Positions 43,372-52,798 of a DNA stretch of 64,000 nt are shown here, in pieces. Source of the stretch: Verrucomicrobiota bacterium. Its GTDB lineage: Bacteria; Verrucomicrobiota; Verrucomicrobiia; Opitutales; Opitutaceae. The stretch's first letter is position 1. Each line of letters starts with the position of its first letter. Location of the stretch: the NCBI GenBank assembly GCA_023428905.1, contig JAEYWP010000016.1, positions 1-64,000 of the forward strand, given 5' to 3'. The notes below the pieces were generated by a model that searched no databases, was not told the origin of the DNA, and saw only the letters and a list, made by a program, of their open reading frames with translations. Both the position numbers and the translations under genes were made by a program.

Positions 43372-45564
43372 CTACCTGGGCTCTTCGCTCGCGACCCGGG
43401 TGACATTGATCCGATGCATTTTGAAGAGTAAGGTTCGGACATCGGCCGGATTTGAAGCCTTGAACAACTCGGCTTGCGCACGAACCGCTAGTTTCGACGT
43501 TCCGGTGGATACGTCGAATGGACCTATATGGATCGCGTCTTCCCCATAGTGGATGGGAACATTTGCTGAACCTAGCGTGGCTATCAACAATTCCGGACGG
43601 GTTAGGAATCGACCTACAAGAGTTATTACGATCGGTTGTGGATTGGTGCACTCCAGGGTGAAGCCGAAGTCTGTCCCGTCCGCTCCCGCCCATCGATGGG
43701 TGCCTTCGTGCGGGTACCATCCGTTGTCGAAAAATATCCGCACCTCCGACTTCTCATTGACGGGACGAACAATGAGCCGATCCCCAATTCTAATAGTACT
43801 AGGCGAATAAATGCCGGCGGTCGAATCTTCCAGCATCCAGGTGCCACGGAGCGGAACGACACCCCGCGTTATGTAAGAGTCGTCAGCGAAATATTGCTTT
43901 TTCTCAGCAAGCAGACTGCTTGCCCAAATCCGGTCCCAAGGGTGAGTCGCAACGATATTCACTCCATCAATCCGTGCGTCCTTCTCAAGCACCGACAGCT
44001 TCTGGAGTTCGCCGCCGGCATGTAGCGGAGCTCTCGATACGGCATTCCAGAAGGGAACGGATGAATAGAGAATAATGAAGATGAGGAGAACGCCGTGGCT
44101 CACCGTAAGAATCCAGTTTCTCCGGTCATCCGAGGGACCAAGGCAGACAAGAGAGGTGAGCAGGAGTGGCAATAATACCGACGCCAGCTTGTAGAGCTTG
44201 TAGCTGCCAAGGCCGCTGTCTGATGGATCGAGTAAACTCAGAAGTTGGCGGGCAAACAGGAATGCCACCAATGCCGAGAGTGCTACTGCAAAAGAGATCT
44301 GGCTCACCTTCCACCGAGCATAAATGCTCAAGAGCGTGAGTAGTACGGTCAAAGCCATCACCGGCAGACCTATGGCGGTGGGTGCCGGAAGCAGCAGGGC
44401 GCCCGGCGTGAGACCCAGTATCGTGGAAATGGGAATATCTGGGATCTGCCACCCGAACGCGCCACCTCCAAAGAAGTGCATGCCCTGAATAAGCCCGAGC
44501 GATCTGCCTGGCGCGGCGACAGCTGCCAGAATCAGCGACGCGACAAGCCATATCAAAGTGTTGGCAATTGGAATCCAAGAACGGACACGTATACAGTAGA
44601 GCCCAGTAGCCACCAGCATGATGCACGCCACAGCGGGTAGCATGAATGCATAACTGCTGATCATGAGCCATCCCACCAAGGCTCCGATGAATATATGGCG
44701 CCATGTCGGTTTATACCGCGTCTGGCCGGCCAAGTGAAACCCGAACAAAAGGAGGGTGGAGCTGGCGAGGGTACCGACGAGCTGCCCTGCGGCAACGTGA
44801 AACACAGCATACAGAGCCAGGGGTGAAATGAGAAAGTGAAGCCCGATTAAGTTAGCTTGCAGCAATCCGACCCGAAATATGGCGCGCGCCAATGTCAGGG
44901 TGACCGAGGCTGTTGCTACAGCCCAAGCGCAGCACACCGCCGATTCGATACCCCACAAGGGAAGCTTGAATGTGCTCGAAGTGAAGGCAAAGACTGCGGC
45001 CGGTCCAAAATGATTAAGTCGCGTCCAGTATGTCCACAGATCCATCTCCCCCAATTGGTGCACGTTAGACTGGGCCCAGAATCCTCCCTCCAGCGGTCGA
45101 GACTTCTCCATGATTAATCGCGCGCCGAGAGCATAGTCAGGCGCGTCGCAGCTGCCTAACGAAACCGTCGCTAGGTAGCTATCGGAACGATCGCTGAAAG
45201 CAATCGGGCTGGTAATCAGGAGCGCACCCAAAAGTGCTGAGCACACTGTTGAGATCGTCTCCTTTGTCTTTAACGTTACGAGCAGCTGATGTCGGAGGTC
45301 TTTACGCCAAACGCACGCAACCGTTGCGGCGATTGCAGCGAGATTCAACAATGGCGCAGAGCTAAGCAACGGAATACCGACCGACATCGATGCCCACGCC
45401 GAAGCAATCTGAACCGAGATTCCGATCGGAATACACAATGTCCATGTGTATCGACGCCATCCCCGGGGCAGCAGCAGGCAACCAGCCCCAAGCCCCCATA
45501 ACGCCCAAAATAGGAGTTGGAGTAGTGCAACGAATATGACTCCCATGTTCGCAAACAAAATCAT
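43372..45564 (-). CDS. Large polytopic membrane protein with extracytoplasmic C-terminal domain
   Basis: Family not recognised. The 730 residues have about 12-13 hydrophobic segments up to about residue 520, then a soluble beta-rich domain of about 200 residues. The layout (many membrane passes, large polar loops, a C-terminal domain with a GWYPHEGTHRWAG motif) resembles membrane glycosyltransferases of the GT-C type and polysaccharide-associated proteins, in which GWxxxE-type motifs recur; the typical acidic first-loop motif is not convincing. It lies upstream of the MBOAT gene in the same orientation, in the low-GC island. A role in surface glycan synthesis is inferred from context only. 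Confidence 0.65.
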   Translation of the reverse strand: MILFANMGVIFVALLQLLFWALWGLGAGCLLLPRGWRRYTWTLCIPIGISVQIASAWASMSVGIPLLSSAPLLNLAAIAATVACVWRKDLRHQLLVTLKTKETISTVCSALLGALLITSPIAFSDRSDSYLATVSLGSCDAPDYALGARLIMEKSRPLEGGFWAQSNVHQLGEMDLWTYWTRLNHFGPAAVFAFTSSTFKLPLWGIESAVCCAWAVATASVTLTLARAIFRVGLLQANLIGLHFLISPLALYAVFHVAAGQLVGTLASSTLLLFGFHLAGQTRYKPTWRHIFIGALVGWLMISSYAFMLPAVACIMLVATGLYCIRVRSWIPIANTLIWLVASLILAAVAAPGRSLGLIQGMHFFGGGAFGWQIPDIPISTILGLTPGALLLPAPTAIGLPVMALTVLLTLLSIYARWKVSQISFAVALSALVAFLFARQLLSLLDPSDSGLGSYKLYKLASVLLPLLLTSLVCLGPSDDRRNWILTVSHGVLLIFIILYSSVPFWNAVSRAPLHAGGELQKLSVLEKDARIDGVNIVATHPWDRIWASSLLAEKKQYFADDSYITRGVVPLRGTWMLEDSTAGIYSPSTIRIGDRLIVRPVNEKSEVRIFFDNGWYPHEGTHRWAGADGTDFGFTLECTNPQPIVITLVGRFLTRPELLIATLGSANVPIHYGEDAIHIGPFDVSTGTSKLAVRAQAELFKASNPADVRTLLFKMHRINVTRVASEEPR

Positions 45565-45799
45565 CCTGGAGGGACTCGGAGCAAGCGAGAAGCCTGTGCG
45601 CTAGGAGGAGAAGTGTGGCGGCCGACTCCCGAATTCTTGAGCGTTCGGTGGGGAGGATCTCGGCCCAGACCTGCGAGGCGTGTGAAAACACCCTTTTCGG
45701 CACGGGCGCAGAAGAAACGCACCGGGCTTTTGACGGAGGCGACCCACTTGCAGTCGTCTCCGTCGGAGGCTTAGCTGAATTGCGACTATCGCCGACGGC
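45565..45799. other. Intergenic region with an imperfect hairpin
   Basis: No gene is supported. A 12-base inverted repeat at 45732-45743 and 45753-45764 (one G-T or A-C mismatch depending on strand) lies 36 bases beyond the stop of the secreted multidomain gene. No T tract follows, so it is not called a terminator. Confidence 0.4.
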
Positions 45800-48091
45800 T
45801 TAACGGAAATAGATCGTGAACTGTTCCCACTCGCCAATCCCGTTCCGATTGCAGTTTACAGCGGAATTTCCGCCGTTTTCTGCGACGAGGTAGAATCCAG
45901 CCGACGAACGAAACGCGACGCGATCCCCATCTCTGATGATCGGGTCTCCTGCAGAGGTCTTGACGACCGTGAATTGTTCGGAAGGCGAAACCGAGGTGCG
46001 GTCGCATGCAACGCTGGCACCGCCATTATTGAGCGCAGTCAAGTAGTGGCCATTGTTGCTCTGCAGAACGACTGAATCCCCAGATTTGAGGCCTGGGCCC
46101 GTTTGATTTGCCAATGAAAACGTTTCCCATGGCCCCGTGCCAAGGGCGGATGCATTCATTGTGGATCGGCCCCCCAATGTAGCCTGCAGAAAATATCCTC
46201 CGGAGGTCCGCAGCACGATATCATCGCTTGTCTTTTTGCTAAACAGCCAGTCAATCATGATCCCAGGGCTGTCGCACTCGAGCCTGATGTCATTACGTCC
46301 GTGACTTACGAAGTATTCACCTAGGGTTATCGTCTGGAAGCCCCCTGCCGGGACCGGGGACCACGCTCCAGCGTTTGAACCAATCCAGAGTCGAACCGAT
46401 TTACCTGCGCTCCCCGCCGCAGCTCTCACGCTGAACCGATAGCGTCCATGACTCAGAAGGACCTGACGATATTGAATCCATGCATTGGGTTGGGAGCTCT
46501 CCACAGCCCACTCTCCAAGTCCGATGCTGACTGTGTTCACACCATCTTGCCGAAAGGGCCTATTACTCACCCCGACGGAAGGCGAAAATGAGTCACATGC
46601 CTCCGCTTGAAAACGCAATGTTCGAGTGCTCCGGTCAGCGTACTCACGTACGCTATTTATATGCTGATTGGGGTAAGTCCAAGAGTTCGACCTGTAGTAG
46701 CCCGCGTTCTCTGCAAAGTTTGTCCAGCCTTCAAGAATAGTATACTCGGCTGCTTGAGAATAACTTTGTGCAAGCCCGTTTTGAAGAGTGAGACCTGCCG
46801 CCTCTGGTATCTGACCGAGGGACAGGGGCCCCGGCCAGGGATAAAAGCCCGGAACCACCACACCCCACTTCTTTCCTTTATAACTGGGGTACGGGTTGTT
46901 GAGCGACGGAACAAATGTGTAACTGAGACCTGAAGAGGGACGAAACCAGTCATTGAAGCCGAGTACATCGGGGTGTGTCGCCACTCCTGAACAGCTTGAC
47001 CACGAGCCATCAAGGTGGAACACCGGTCGCACCCCAAAGTGCGCCTGGAACAGATCGGCCACACGGGTGAGGGTGCCCGCTGCTCCCTGGATATAATTTT
47101 GCGCAAGGTTCGGCGATAGAGCCCAAATAGTGATAATTGGTCTACTGGCCGGCCATCCCGGGGGCGCATAACAATGCCAATCCGCCTTGTCATCGCGGAA
47201 TTGATTGTAAAACGGAAGGATGAATCGATCCCACAAGACCTTCGCGGCAGAATCTTGGAAGGTAAAGTCGTATTTGGGTGGTCGGCTTGGGCCTGCAGGG
47301 AAGGCCATGTTGAATTGTTCTGTTAACGCCGCCGTATCGATGAAGCAGTGTACCTTGAGGAGTCGCTCGCTCTTCGACCGTTTGATTGCATCCCGATACA
47401 TGTATAGAACTTGAGGGTCTGCTTGCGGAGTGGATCCATGGCCGATCCCGCGGTTTAGAAACATCACTACTTGAATCTTGGAGAATAACAGTTCGTCGAC
47501 AGCATTGCTCCACCAGCCCGGATCATTCCGGTTGTATGGCTGAAATATGGGTTGAGGTGCTGCTGGGAACGTGGTGGTGTTAACCATTTCATATCCAAAG
47601 ATTGTTCCGAAGACCGTTGCTTGGCTATCAATTGGACTTGGGGTAAGGCGGACGTCGTCAGGCGCGGCAAGATTTCCTGTTACCTGAAACGTGTTGTTAG
47701 TAGCAATGTGGGAGAAATCGCCCTGGGAATCATAAGCGATGATTGAAAAAGTGTGTGTGCCCGGTGTTTGATATCCCATTTTCCATGTTACTGTATATCC
47801 AGATTGAGCATATGCCGGATTATTGAAAGCTGCAGCGACGTCGGTTCTCGAGCCTCCTAGTTGGGCGGTTGCAACGAATTTGTTGTCTACGTGTAGTTGC
47901 ACCGAGGAAACGGGGGACCCGGTGTCCGGATCTACAGCCCATCCGCTCGCGCTAAATATTGAATCTTGGGCGAGTGTCTGAGAGTAGCTATCGAGCCACC
48001 CAAAAGGTGATGCTGCCATAGCGGCCAGTTGACATAAACAGGGAAGAGCGATCCCGAAACAGACTTGCTTAATGAGCGACGTAGTTTTCAT
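45800..48091 (-). CDS. Secreted multidomain glycan-active or glycan-binding protein
   Basis: Exported protein of 763 residues: signal peptide (about 1-26); an Ig-like domain (about 30-138) with a GWAVDPDTGSPVSSV signature common in secreted glycosidases; a central region (about 150-480) resembling DUF5010-type glycosidase-like domains, with many Trp/Tyr and a HLDGSW segment; a CBM6/35-like carbohydrate-binding module (about 495-625); and a C-terminal beta-trefoil (about 630-763) built of three repeats with HYLTA/FYLVA and WExF motifs, as in fascin-like or ricin-like folds. Catalysis is unproven. It fits binding or trimming of a surface or environmental polysaccharide. GC is low (a hand-counted line is 45%). 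Confidence 0.72.
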   Translation of the reverse strand: MKTTSLIKQVCFGIALPCLCQLAAMAASPFGWLDSYSQTLAQDSIFSASGWAVDPDTGSPVSSVQLHVDNKFVATAQLGGSRTDVAAAFNNPAYAQSGYTVTWKMGYQTPGTHTFSIIAYDSQGDFSHIATNNTFQVTGNLAAPDDVRLTPSPIDSQATVFGTIFGYEMVNTTTFPAAPQPIFQPYNRNDPGWWSNAVDELLFSKIQVVMFLNRGIGHGSTPQADPQVLYMYRDAIKRSKSERLLKVHCFIDTAALTEQFNMAFPAGPSRPPKYDFTFQDSAAKVLWDRFILPFYNQFRDDKADWHCYAPPGWPASRPIITIWALSPNLAQNYIQGAAGTLTRVADLFQAHFGVRPVFHLDGSWSSCSGVATHPDVLGFNDWFRPSSGLSYTFVPSLNNPYPSYKGKKWGVVVPGFYPWPGPLSLGQIPEAAGLTLQNGLAQSYSQAAEYTILEGWTNFAENAGYYRSNSWTYPNQHINSVREYADRSTRTLRFQAEACDSFSPSVGVSNRPFRQDGVNTVSIGLGEWAVESSQPNAWIQYRQVLLSHGRYRFSVRAAAGSAGKSVRLWIGSNAGAWSPVPAGGFQTITLGEYFVSHGRNDIRLECDSPGIMIDWLFSKKTSDDIVLRTSGGYFLQATLGGRSTMNASALGTGPWETFSLANQTGPGLKSGDSVVLQSNNGHYLTALNNGGASVACDRTSVSPSEQFTVVKTSAGDPIIRDGDRVAFRSSAGFYLVAENGGNSAVNCNRNGIGEWEQFTIYFR

Positions 48092-48510
48092 TTGATATTA
48101 CATTTCAAAACAGGCGTGGCCTCCCGTGGGCCCCCGCCCTCTCAAACAGTGTGCCGGTGCGGGATACTGTTCAAGATGGCTAATGAAGACATATCGCCTA
48201 TTAGACGAATTTGTCTTAACAAAAGATATTCTTAGACCATTACGCCGTTCCTTTTCTGGTCGTCCGAAAGTGCCCGTAAGATCTCGCAACTCCTCCTGCG
48301 CCGAGGCGCTCCGTGATGAGCTTTTTCCGTTCTCGTGCCTTCGGTGCTAGGGACATGCCTTCGGAAAAACAGCATACCGTCATGGGTCGACGGTCCTGTG
48401 TAGGTATGCGGCTGGCGAGTGAGTGGTCACATTTACGGACGGTAGTCCGTTGCATATTAAGGTCGCAGCGATGCCGGATACCCCCGTTCGGTTGCTGGTC
48501 TACCCTGATC
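48092..48510. other. AT-rich intergenic region, no gene seen
   Basis: These 419 bases are the least GC-rich part of the window (one 60-base line counts 18 G/C). They lie between the start of the secreted multidomain gene and the end of the GT2 gene. Short frames on either strand have no recognisable content. No inverted repeats, transposase remnant or attachment site could be identified. They mark the right edge of the low-GC island and probably carry the promoter of the multidomain gene. Confidence 0.5.
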
Positions 48511-49200
48511 TTAGCGAAAAAGGTTGTACTTGAAAACCGCGTAGAGGGCGCGCACTCCGTCGCGCAGCCCGACCTTCTTGCCCTCTGCGTAGGTCCGCCC
48601 GTGATACGAGATGCCGACTTCGTAGATCGGGACCGCGAGCTTGGCCACCTTGGCGGTGATCTCGGGCTCAAACCCGAAGCGGTCCTCCTCGATCGTGATC
48701 CGCTGCAGCACCTCGCGCCGGAACACCTTGTAGCAGGTTTCCATGTCGGTGAGGTTCAGATTGGTCAGCATGTTGGAGAAAAGCGTCAGCACCCGGTTGC
48801 CGACCATGTGCCAGAAATAGACCACGCGGTGCGGTTCGCCACTGACGAAGCGCGACCCGAAAACCACGTCGGCCTTTCCGCTCGCGATCGGGCCGAGCAG
48901 CCTCGGGTATTCAGCGGGGTCATACTCGAGATCCGCATCCTGAACGATCACGACGTCGCCGGTGGCGCGGGCAAAACCGGCCCGCAGGGCCGCGCCCTTG
49001 CCCTGGTTGTGCGGCAGGTAAAGGACCACATCCACCAGCGGCTCGATTTCGGAATGGAGCAGATCGCGGGTCCCGTCGGTCGAGCAATCGTCGACCACGA
49101 TGATCTCCTTGCTCTCCACTGGAGCGGACCGGATCGCGTCTACCACCGCGCGCAGGGTGGACCGTTCGTTGTAGCAGGGAACGACGATGGAGACGCGCAT
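48511..49200 (-). CDS. GT2 glycosyltransferase (dolichyl-phosphate mannosyltransferase-like)
   Basis: GT-A fold enzyme of 229 residues. It has VSIVVPCYNE, VVDDCSTDGT, the DXD-like QDADLEYDP, and GSRFVSG, the pattern of DPM1-like enzymes that load a polyprenyl phosphate with a sugar. No C-terminal membrane helices are present, so it is the single-domain type. It starts 7 bases after the upstream glycosyltransferase gene, suggesting one transcript, and its GC content has returned to the genome norm. Confidence 0.92.
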   Translation of the reverse strand: MRVSIVVPCYNERSTLRAVVDAIRSAPVESKEIIVVDDCSTDGTRDLLHSEIEPLVDVVLYLPHNQGKGAALRAGFARATGDVVIVQDADLEYDPAEYPRLLGPIASGKADVVFGSRFVSGEPHRVVYFWHMVGNRVLTLFSNMLTNLNLTDMETCYKVFRREVLQRITIEEDRFGFEPEITAKVAKLAVPIYEVGISYHGRTYAEGKKVGLRDGVRALYAVFKYNLFR

Positions 49201-49207
49201 GGGAGCC

Positions 49208-50866
49208 TCACCAGCTGGCGATTGCCTCCAGGCGCCGCCGGTAGCGTTCCCCGATCGCCTGGTGCGAAAAGCGCCGCTCGATCGTCGCCCGGGCCGCCGC
49301 GCCGAGCCGCCGCCCCAGTTCGCGGTCCTGGAAAAGGCGGGTCATCCACTCGCTTGCATGCGCGACACTGGGTTCAGCCCAGCGCTGGCCCTTGGAGTAG
49401 GGGCCGTGGTTGCGCTCGAGCGTGACCAGTTCGAAGTCGACCGGCGCGCCGTTGTCGGGCCCGAGAAACTCGGCCGTGCCCGACCAGTTGGTCGCAATCA
49501 CCGGTTTGCCAAGGTACATGCATTCCGCCACCGCGAAGCCGAAGCCCTCACTGCGGTGCAGCGAGACAAAACAGTCGCAGGCGGCCTCCAGTTCATAGAC
49601 CTGCGCGCGGGAAAGCGCGTCGGCCAGGATGGTGGTCCCAGGCAGGTCGCGGACCGCGGCCCGAAGGGCCTCGAGGTCCGCCTCGTTGCCTGCGACCCCG
49701 TGCACCTTGATGACCAGGGAGGCCCCTCGTGATGCCAGGTTGGAGCGGCGGAACGCCTCAATCACCGCACGCGGATTTTTCCGCTCGGTGTAGCTGTTGA
49801 GATCATACAGGAAGAGGAAGAGGTAGCGGTCCGCGGGCAGGCCGAAGGCGGAGCGCAGGGCGGCGGGCGGCTGGGTCGGCCGGGAGAAGGCGACCGCGTG
49901 CGGCATGGTGACAACCGCCAGGGGGGATTTGTCCGCGATCGCCTCCCGCACAAATTCCGAGGGGCACCAGATCTCGTCGAAATAATCGAAATACGAGAGC
50001 CAGGCGTCGGGGAATTCGGGGAGCTCCCAAGCCCAGTAACCGACATTGTATTTGCCCGCCCGAAACGCGGGTCCGTGATGGGTGTCGATGTCGCGGCTCG
50101 CGGGAGCGTCGAGATGAAAAACGTTCACCGCGTGGGGATTGTGGTCCTGGACAAAGGCCGCGAAGGTCTGGTCGCCCAAGCGGGCCTTGCAGTGGAGCTT
50201 GAGCGGGACGGCCGCCGCCGGAATCTTGACCGCGTCGGCCGCGCGTATCATCGAGCGGGCGGACTCCCCAATGCCGAGATCAGCGGTGAGGAAACCGACC
50301 ACATTCATCCCGATCCGGGCGTGCTCGCGGGCGAAGGTCGCGCTGTAGGGTGCGTGCCGGTTGGAAAAATCGAAGACGGTTTTTCCGTCCGCCACGAGCC
50401 GGGTGATCCGGACCTGGCGATTGCGGTTCTGCTTGCGAAAGCGCTGCAAACCCTCGCTGAGCGGCCAGTCCTCCGTCACGCGGCCCAGCCAGGCCAGCAG
50501 ATTCGTGAGGGCGACGCCTCGCAACTGCAGGCGAAGAGTCACACCTTCAGCGGCCAGGGCCGGTGGCACGTCGATGTCCACCGTCCATACTTGTGGGTTC
50601 GGAATGGATACGGTGGCGACGTGGCGCTCGGCGAGGAAGACGTCGACCTCAGGCACCCCCTCTTCCCGCCCGCGGACATCCGGGTGCAGCCGCGTTTCCC
50701 CGTGGAGGGTGAGGCGGCGGAGGGTGGGCAGCGGTGGCAGGTGCAGCGCCGCCCGGTCGCGGATCCAGGCGGACTCCGTGGCGAACTCATCGTGGAAGAG
50801 CCCTTCCGTCCGGGAGGAACGTCGCACGTAGTGTCCCTCTTGGGGCGTATTGGCCTGGGAGCGCAT
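49208..50866 (-). CDS. Two-part GT4 glycosyltransferase
   Basis: Protein of 552 residues. A beta-rich N-terminal part (about 1-160) of unknown type precedes a GT-B core (about 180-545) with a GFLTADLGIGESARSMIRAAD start, FDEIWCPSEFVREAI, and a donor site at about 455 (HRSEGFGFAVAECMYLGKPVI) carrying the family glutamate. Enzymes with the LGIGESAR segment occur in polysaccharide gene clusters. The ATG at 50866 is preferred over a TTG at 50908. It probably acts with the GT2 enzyme downstream. Confidence 0.85.
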   Translation of the reverse strand: MRSQANTPQEGHYVRRSSRTEGLFHDEFATESAWIRDRAALHLPPLPTLRRLTLHGETRLHPDVRGREEGVPEVDVFLAERHVATVSIPNPQVWTVDIDVPPALAAEGVTLRLQLRGVALTNLLAWLGRVTEDWPLSEGLQRFRKQNRNRQVRITRLVADGKTVFDFSNRHAPYSATFAREHARIGMNVVGFLTADLGIGESARSMIRAADAVKIPAAAVPLKLHCKARLGDQTFAAFVQDHNPHAVNVFHLDAPASRDIDTHHGPAFRAGKYNVGYWAWELPEFPDAWLSYFDYFDEIWCPSEFVREAIADKSPLAVVTMPHAVAFSRPTQPPAALRSAFGLPADRYLFLFLYDLNSYTERKNPRAVIEAFRRSNLASRGASLVIKVHGVAGNEADLEALRAAVRDLPGTTILADALSRAQVYELEAACDCFVSLHRSEGFGFAVAECMYLGKPVIATNWSGTAEFLGPDNGAPVDFELVTLERNHGPYSKGQRWAEPSVAHASEWMTRLFQDRELGRRLGAAARATIERRFSHQAIGERYRRRLEAIASW

Positions 50867-50949
50867 CGGCAGGGAACCGTTTGATAAGGCGGCCGACCGG
50901 CTTGGCAAAGCCTTTGTCGCGTGCGCCCGCCGGGCGGGCGCGCCCTGCT

Positions 50950-51318
50950 TCAGCCGCGTCGGTATGTCACCAGATACCGGTGACTGCCGGGGGAGGTGGC
51001 GAAGGCGGTGGGAGTGATTCCGTCCAGGCCGAAGCAGATGCGCAGGCGGTCGCCGCGCAGCTGGACGATTGCGCGCAGGGTCCGCCCGGCGTTGGCCCCG
51101 CGCGTGCCATTTATCACCAAGGTCACCGGATCGCTCCCCGGCTCCATCGCGCAGGTACCCTGGTCGGAGGCCTCACGGCCAAAATGGACCACGTACCGTT
51201 TGGCAGTGAGGGTCAGCTTCATTTCGGTGAGGGCGAGGTCGGGGGCCAGTTGCGAGTCGAGCTCGGCCCGGATGGGAAGCCAGGTGCCGTGGTAGTCCGC
51301 GTGGAGGTCGTCACTCAT
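50950..51318 (-). CDS. TIGR03067-like lipocalin-type small protein
   Basis: Protein of 122 residues matching by eye the TIGR03067 pattern common in Planctomycetes and Verrucomicrobia: GTWLPIRAEL at the start, a strand TLTAKRYVVHFG, then RLRICFGLDGITPTAFATSPGS at the end. No signal peptide is visible. Function is unknown. It lies 2 bases after rmuC and is upstream of the glycosyltransferase genes on the same strand. Confidence 0.7.
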   Translation of the reverse strand: MSDDLHADYHGTWLPIRAELDSQLAPDLALTEMKLTLTAKRYVVHFGREASDQGTCAMEPGSDPVTLVINGTRGANAGRTLRAIVQLRGDRLRICFGLDGITPTAFATSPGSHRYLVTYRRG

Positions 51319-51320
51319 GG

Positions 51321-52637
51321 TCAGCTGCGTTTGGATACATCCCGGGCGGTGGTGTCCACCACCGTGGGAGGGGCGAGTTCCCGGGCGCCGCGGGCCCCGA
51401 GGTCGTGGAAGCGGCGGGCGGAAGGGAGTAGGGAGGACTCAAAGCTGCCGACTGCGCCGTTGTAGCTGCGCACCGCCGTCTCAAGTCCGCGTCCTACTTT
51501 TTCAAGATGCTCGGAGAAAACGGCGATGCGGTCGTGAAGCTGGCGTCCCACCTGACTGATTTCCTCGGCGTTGCGGGACACGGAGTCCTGCCTCCAGCCA
51601 TAGGCGGCGGCTTTCAGCAGGGCGATGAGGGTGGTGGGAGTGGCGAGCAGGACCTTGCGGGAGAGGGCCCGGTCCAGGAGGGTGGCGTCGGCTTGCAGGG
51701 CAGCGGACAGGAAGTGATCGCCGGGGACAAAAAGTACGACGAACTCGGGCGCGGGCTGAAATTGTTCCCAATACGCCTTGGCCCCGAGGGCATCGATGTG
51801 GCCCCGGATGCGAGCCGCGTGTTCTGCGAGCTTGCCGGCGCGCTGGGATTCGTCGGGCAGGTCAAGGGCGTCGCGGTAGGACTGGACCGGAGACTTGGCA
51901 TCCACCACCAGGCGCTGGCCTCCGGGTAGCCGCACCACCAGATCGGCACGAAGGGCCCCCTCGGTTTCCTGTTCACAAAAGTCGCAGTAAGGCAGCATGT
52001 CGGCCATCTCCACGACGCGGCGGAGCTGCAGTTCGCCCCAACTGCCGGCATAGGCGGTGGACCGCAGGGCGGTGGAGAGTTTGGCCGCCTCGGACTGGAG
52101 CTGCAGCTGCGCGGAGTTGAGTGACTTCAACTGCTCCGCCAGCGCTCCATAGGCAGACTGGCGCTTCTCCTCCAGTTCACCGATCTTCCGATCCACCCGT
52201 TCAAGCGAATCCTTGAGCGGGCGCACCAGGGCGTCGATTGCCGCCTGACGGGCGGAGAGTTCTCCCTGAGCCTGGGACTGGTATTGTGCTAGGGTGCTTC
52301 GAGCCAGTTCCAGGAAGGCCGTGTTGTTGCTCCGCAAGGCGTCGGACGAAAGGGCCTTGAAGGCGGTGGTGAGGCGTTCCTGCGCCTCGCCCAGCGCGGC
52401 CAGACGCTCGGTGGCCGCGGAGCGCTCCGCGGTGCGTGCGGCCTCGGCCGTGGCGCGTGCCGTCTGGGCCTCGCCCAGTTGTCCGCGGAGAGCGGCAAGC
52501 TCCTCCTCGAGCCGCGACCGCTCCCGCTCCAGGCCGCGGGCGCGCTCCAGCAGCCCGGCCTGGGACCGGCTGAGCCAAAGCCCGACGATCACGGCCGCGA
52601 GCACCGCGCTGCCCAGCGAGAGAAGAACAGAGGTCAC
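51321..52637 (-). CDS. rmuC: DNA recombination protein RmuC
   Basis: RmuC limits inversions at short repeats and carries a nuclease-like core of the PD-(D/E)XK type. The 438 residues comprise an N-terminal membrane segment (about 2-25), a long coiled coil (about 30-180), and the conserved core with GSWGELQLRRVVE, an RADLVVRLPGG strand, VDAKSPVQSYRDAL, and FVPGDHFLSAAL. The preferred start is the GTG at 52637 that opens the membrane helix; a TTG at 52673 is also in frame. It is divergent from the signalling operon. Confidence 0.92.
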   Translation of the reverse strand: MTSVLLSLGSAVLAAVIVGLWLSRSQAGLLERARGLERERSRLEEELAALRGQLGEAQTARATAEAARTAERSAATERLAALGEAQERLTTAFKALSSDALRSNNTAFLELARSTLAQYQSQAQGELSARQAAIDALVRPLKDSLERVDRKIGELEEKRQSAYGALAEQLKSLNSAQLQLQSEAAKLSTALRSTAYAGSWGELQLRRVVEMADMLPYCDFCEQETEGALRADLVVRLPGGQRLVVDAKSPVQSYRDALDLPDESQRAGKLAEHAARIRGHIDALGAKAYWEQFQPAPEFVVLFVPGDHFLSAALQADATLLDRALSRKVLLATPTTLIALLKAAAYGWRQDSVSRNAEEISQVGRQLHDRIAVFSEHLEKVGRGLETAVRSYNGAVGSFESSLLPSARRFHDLGARGARELAPPTVVDTTARDVSKRS

Positions 52638-52798
52638 GGCGCTGACTAACGCGGCGTGTGGCGGGTGTGGCAACCCTGGAGGTCACCCGTGGTGCGTGAC
52701 CCCTTGACAGCCGGCAGTGCGGGGGCCAAACACCCGAGGTGTATGCTCACCCCGGCTCTTCCAGCGAGCCCGCCGGCGCACGCCACCTCCCTGCTGCC

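Noticed and set aside
45732..45764. 12-base hairpin after the secreted multidomain gene
   Set aside because: One mismatch and no T tract on either strand, so not called a terminator.
48240..48400. Short frames in the AT-rich gap as a transposase remnant
   Set aside because: About 47-74 codons with no recognisable motif; no terminal repeats.
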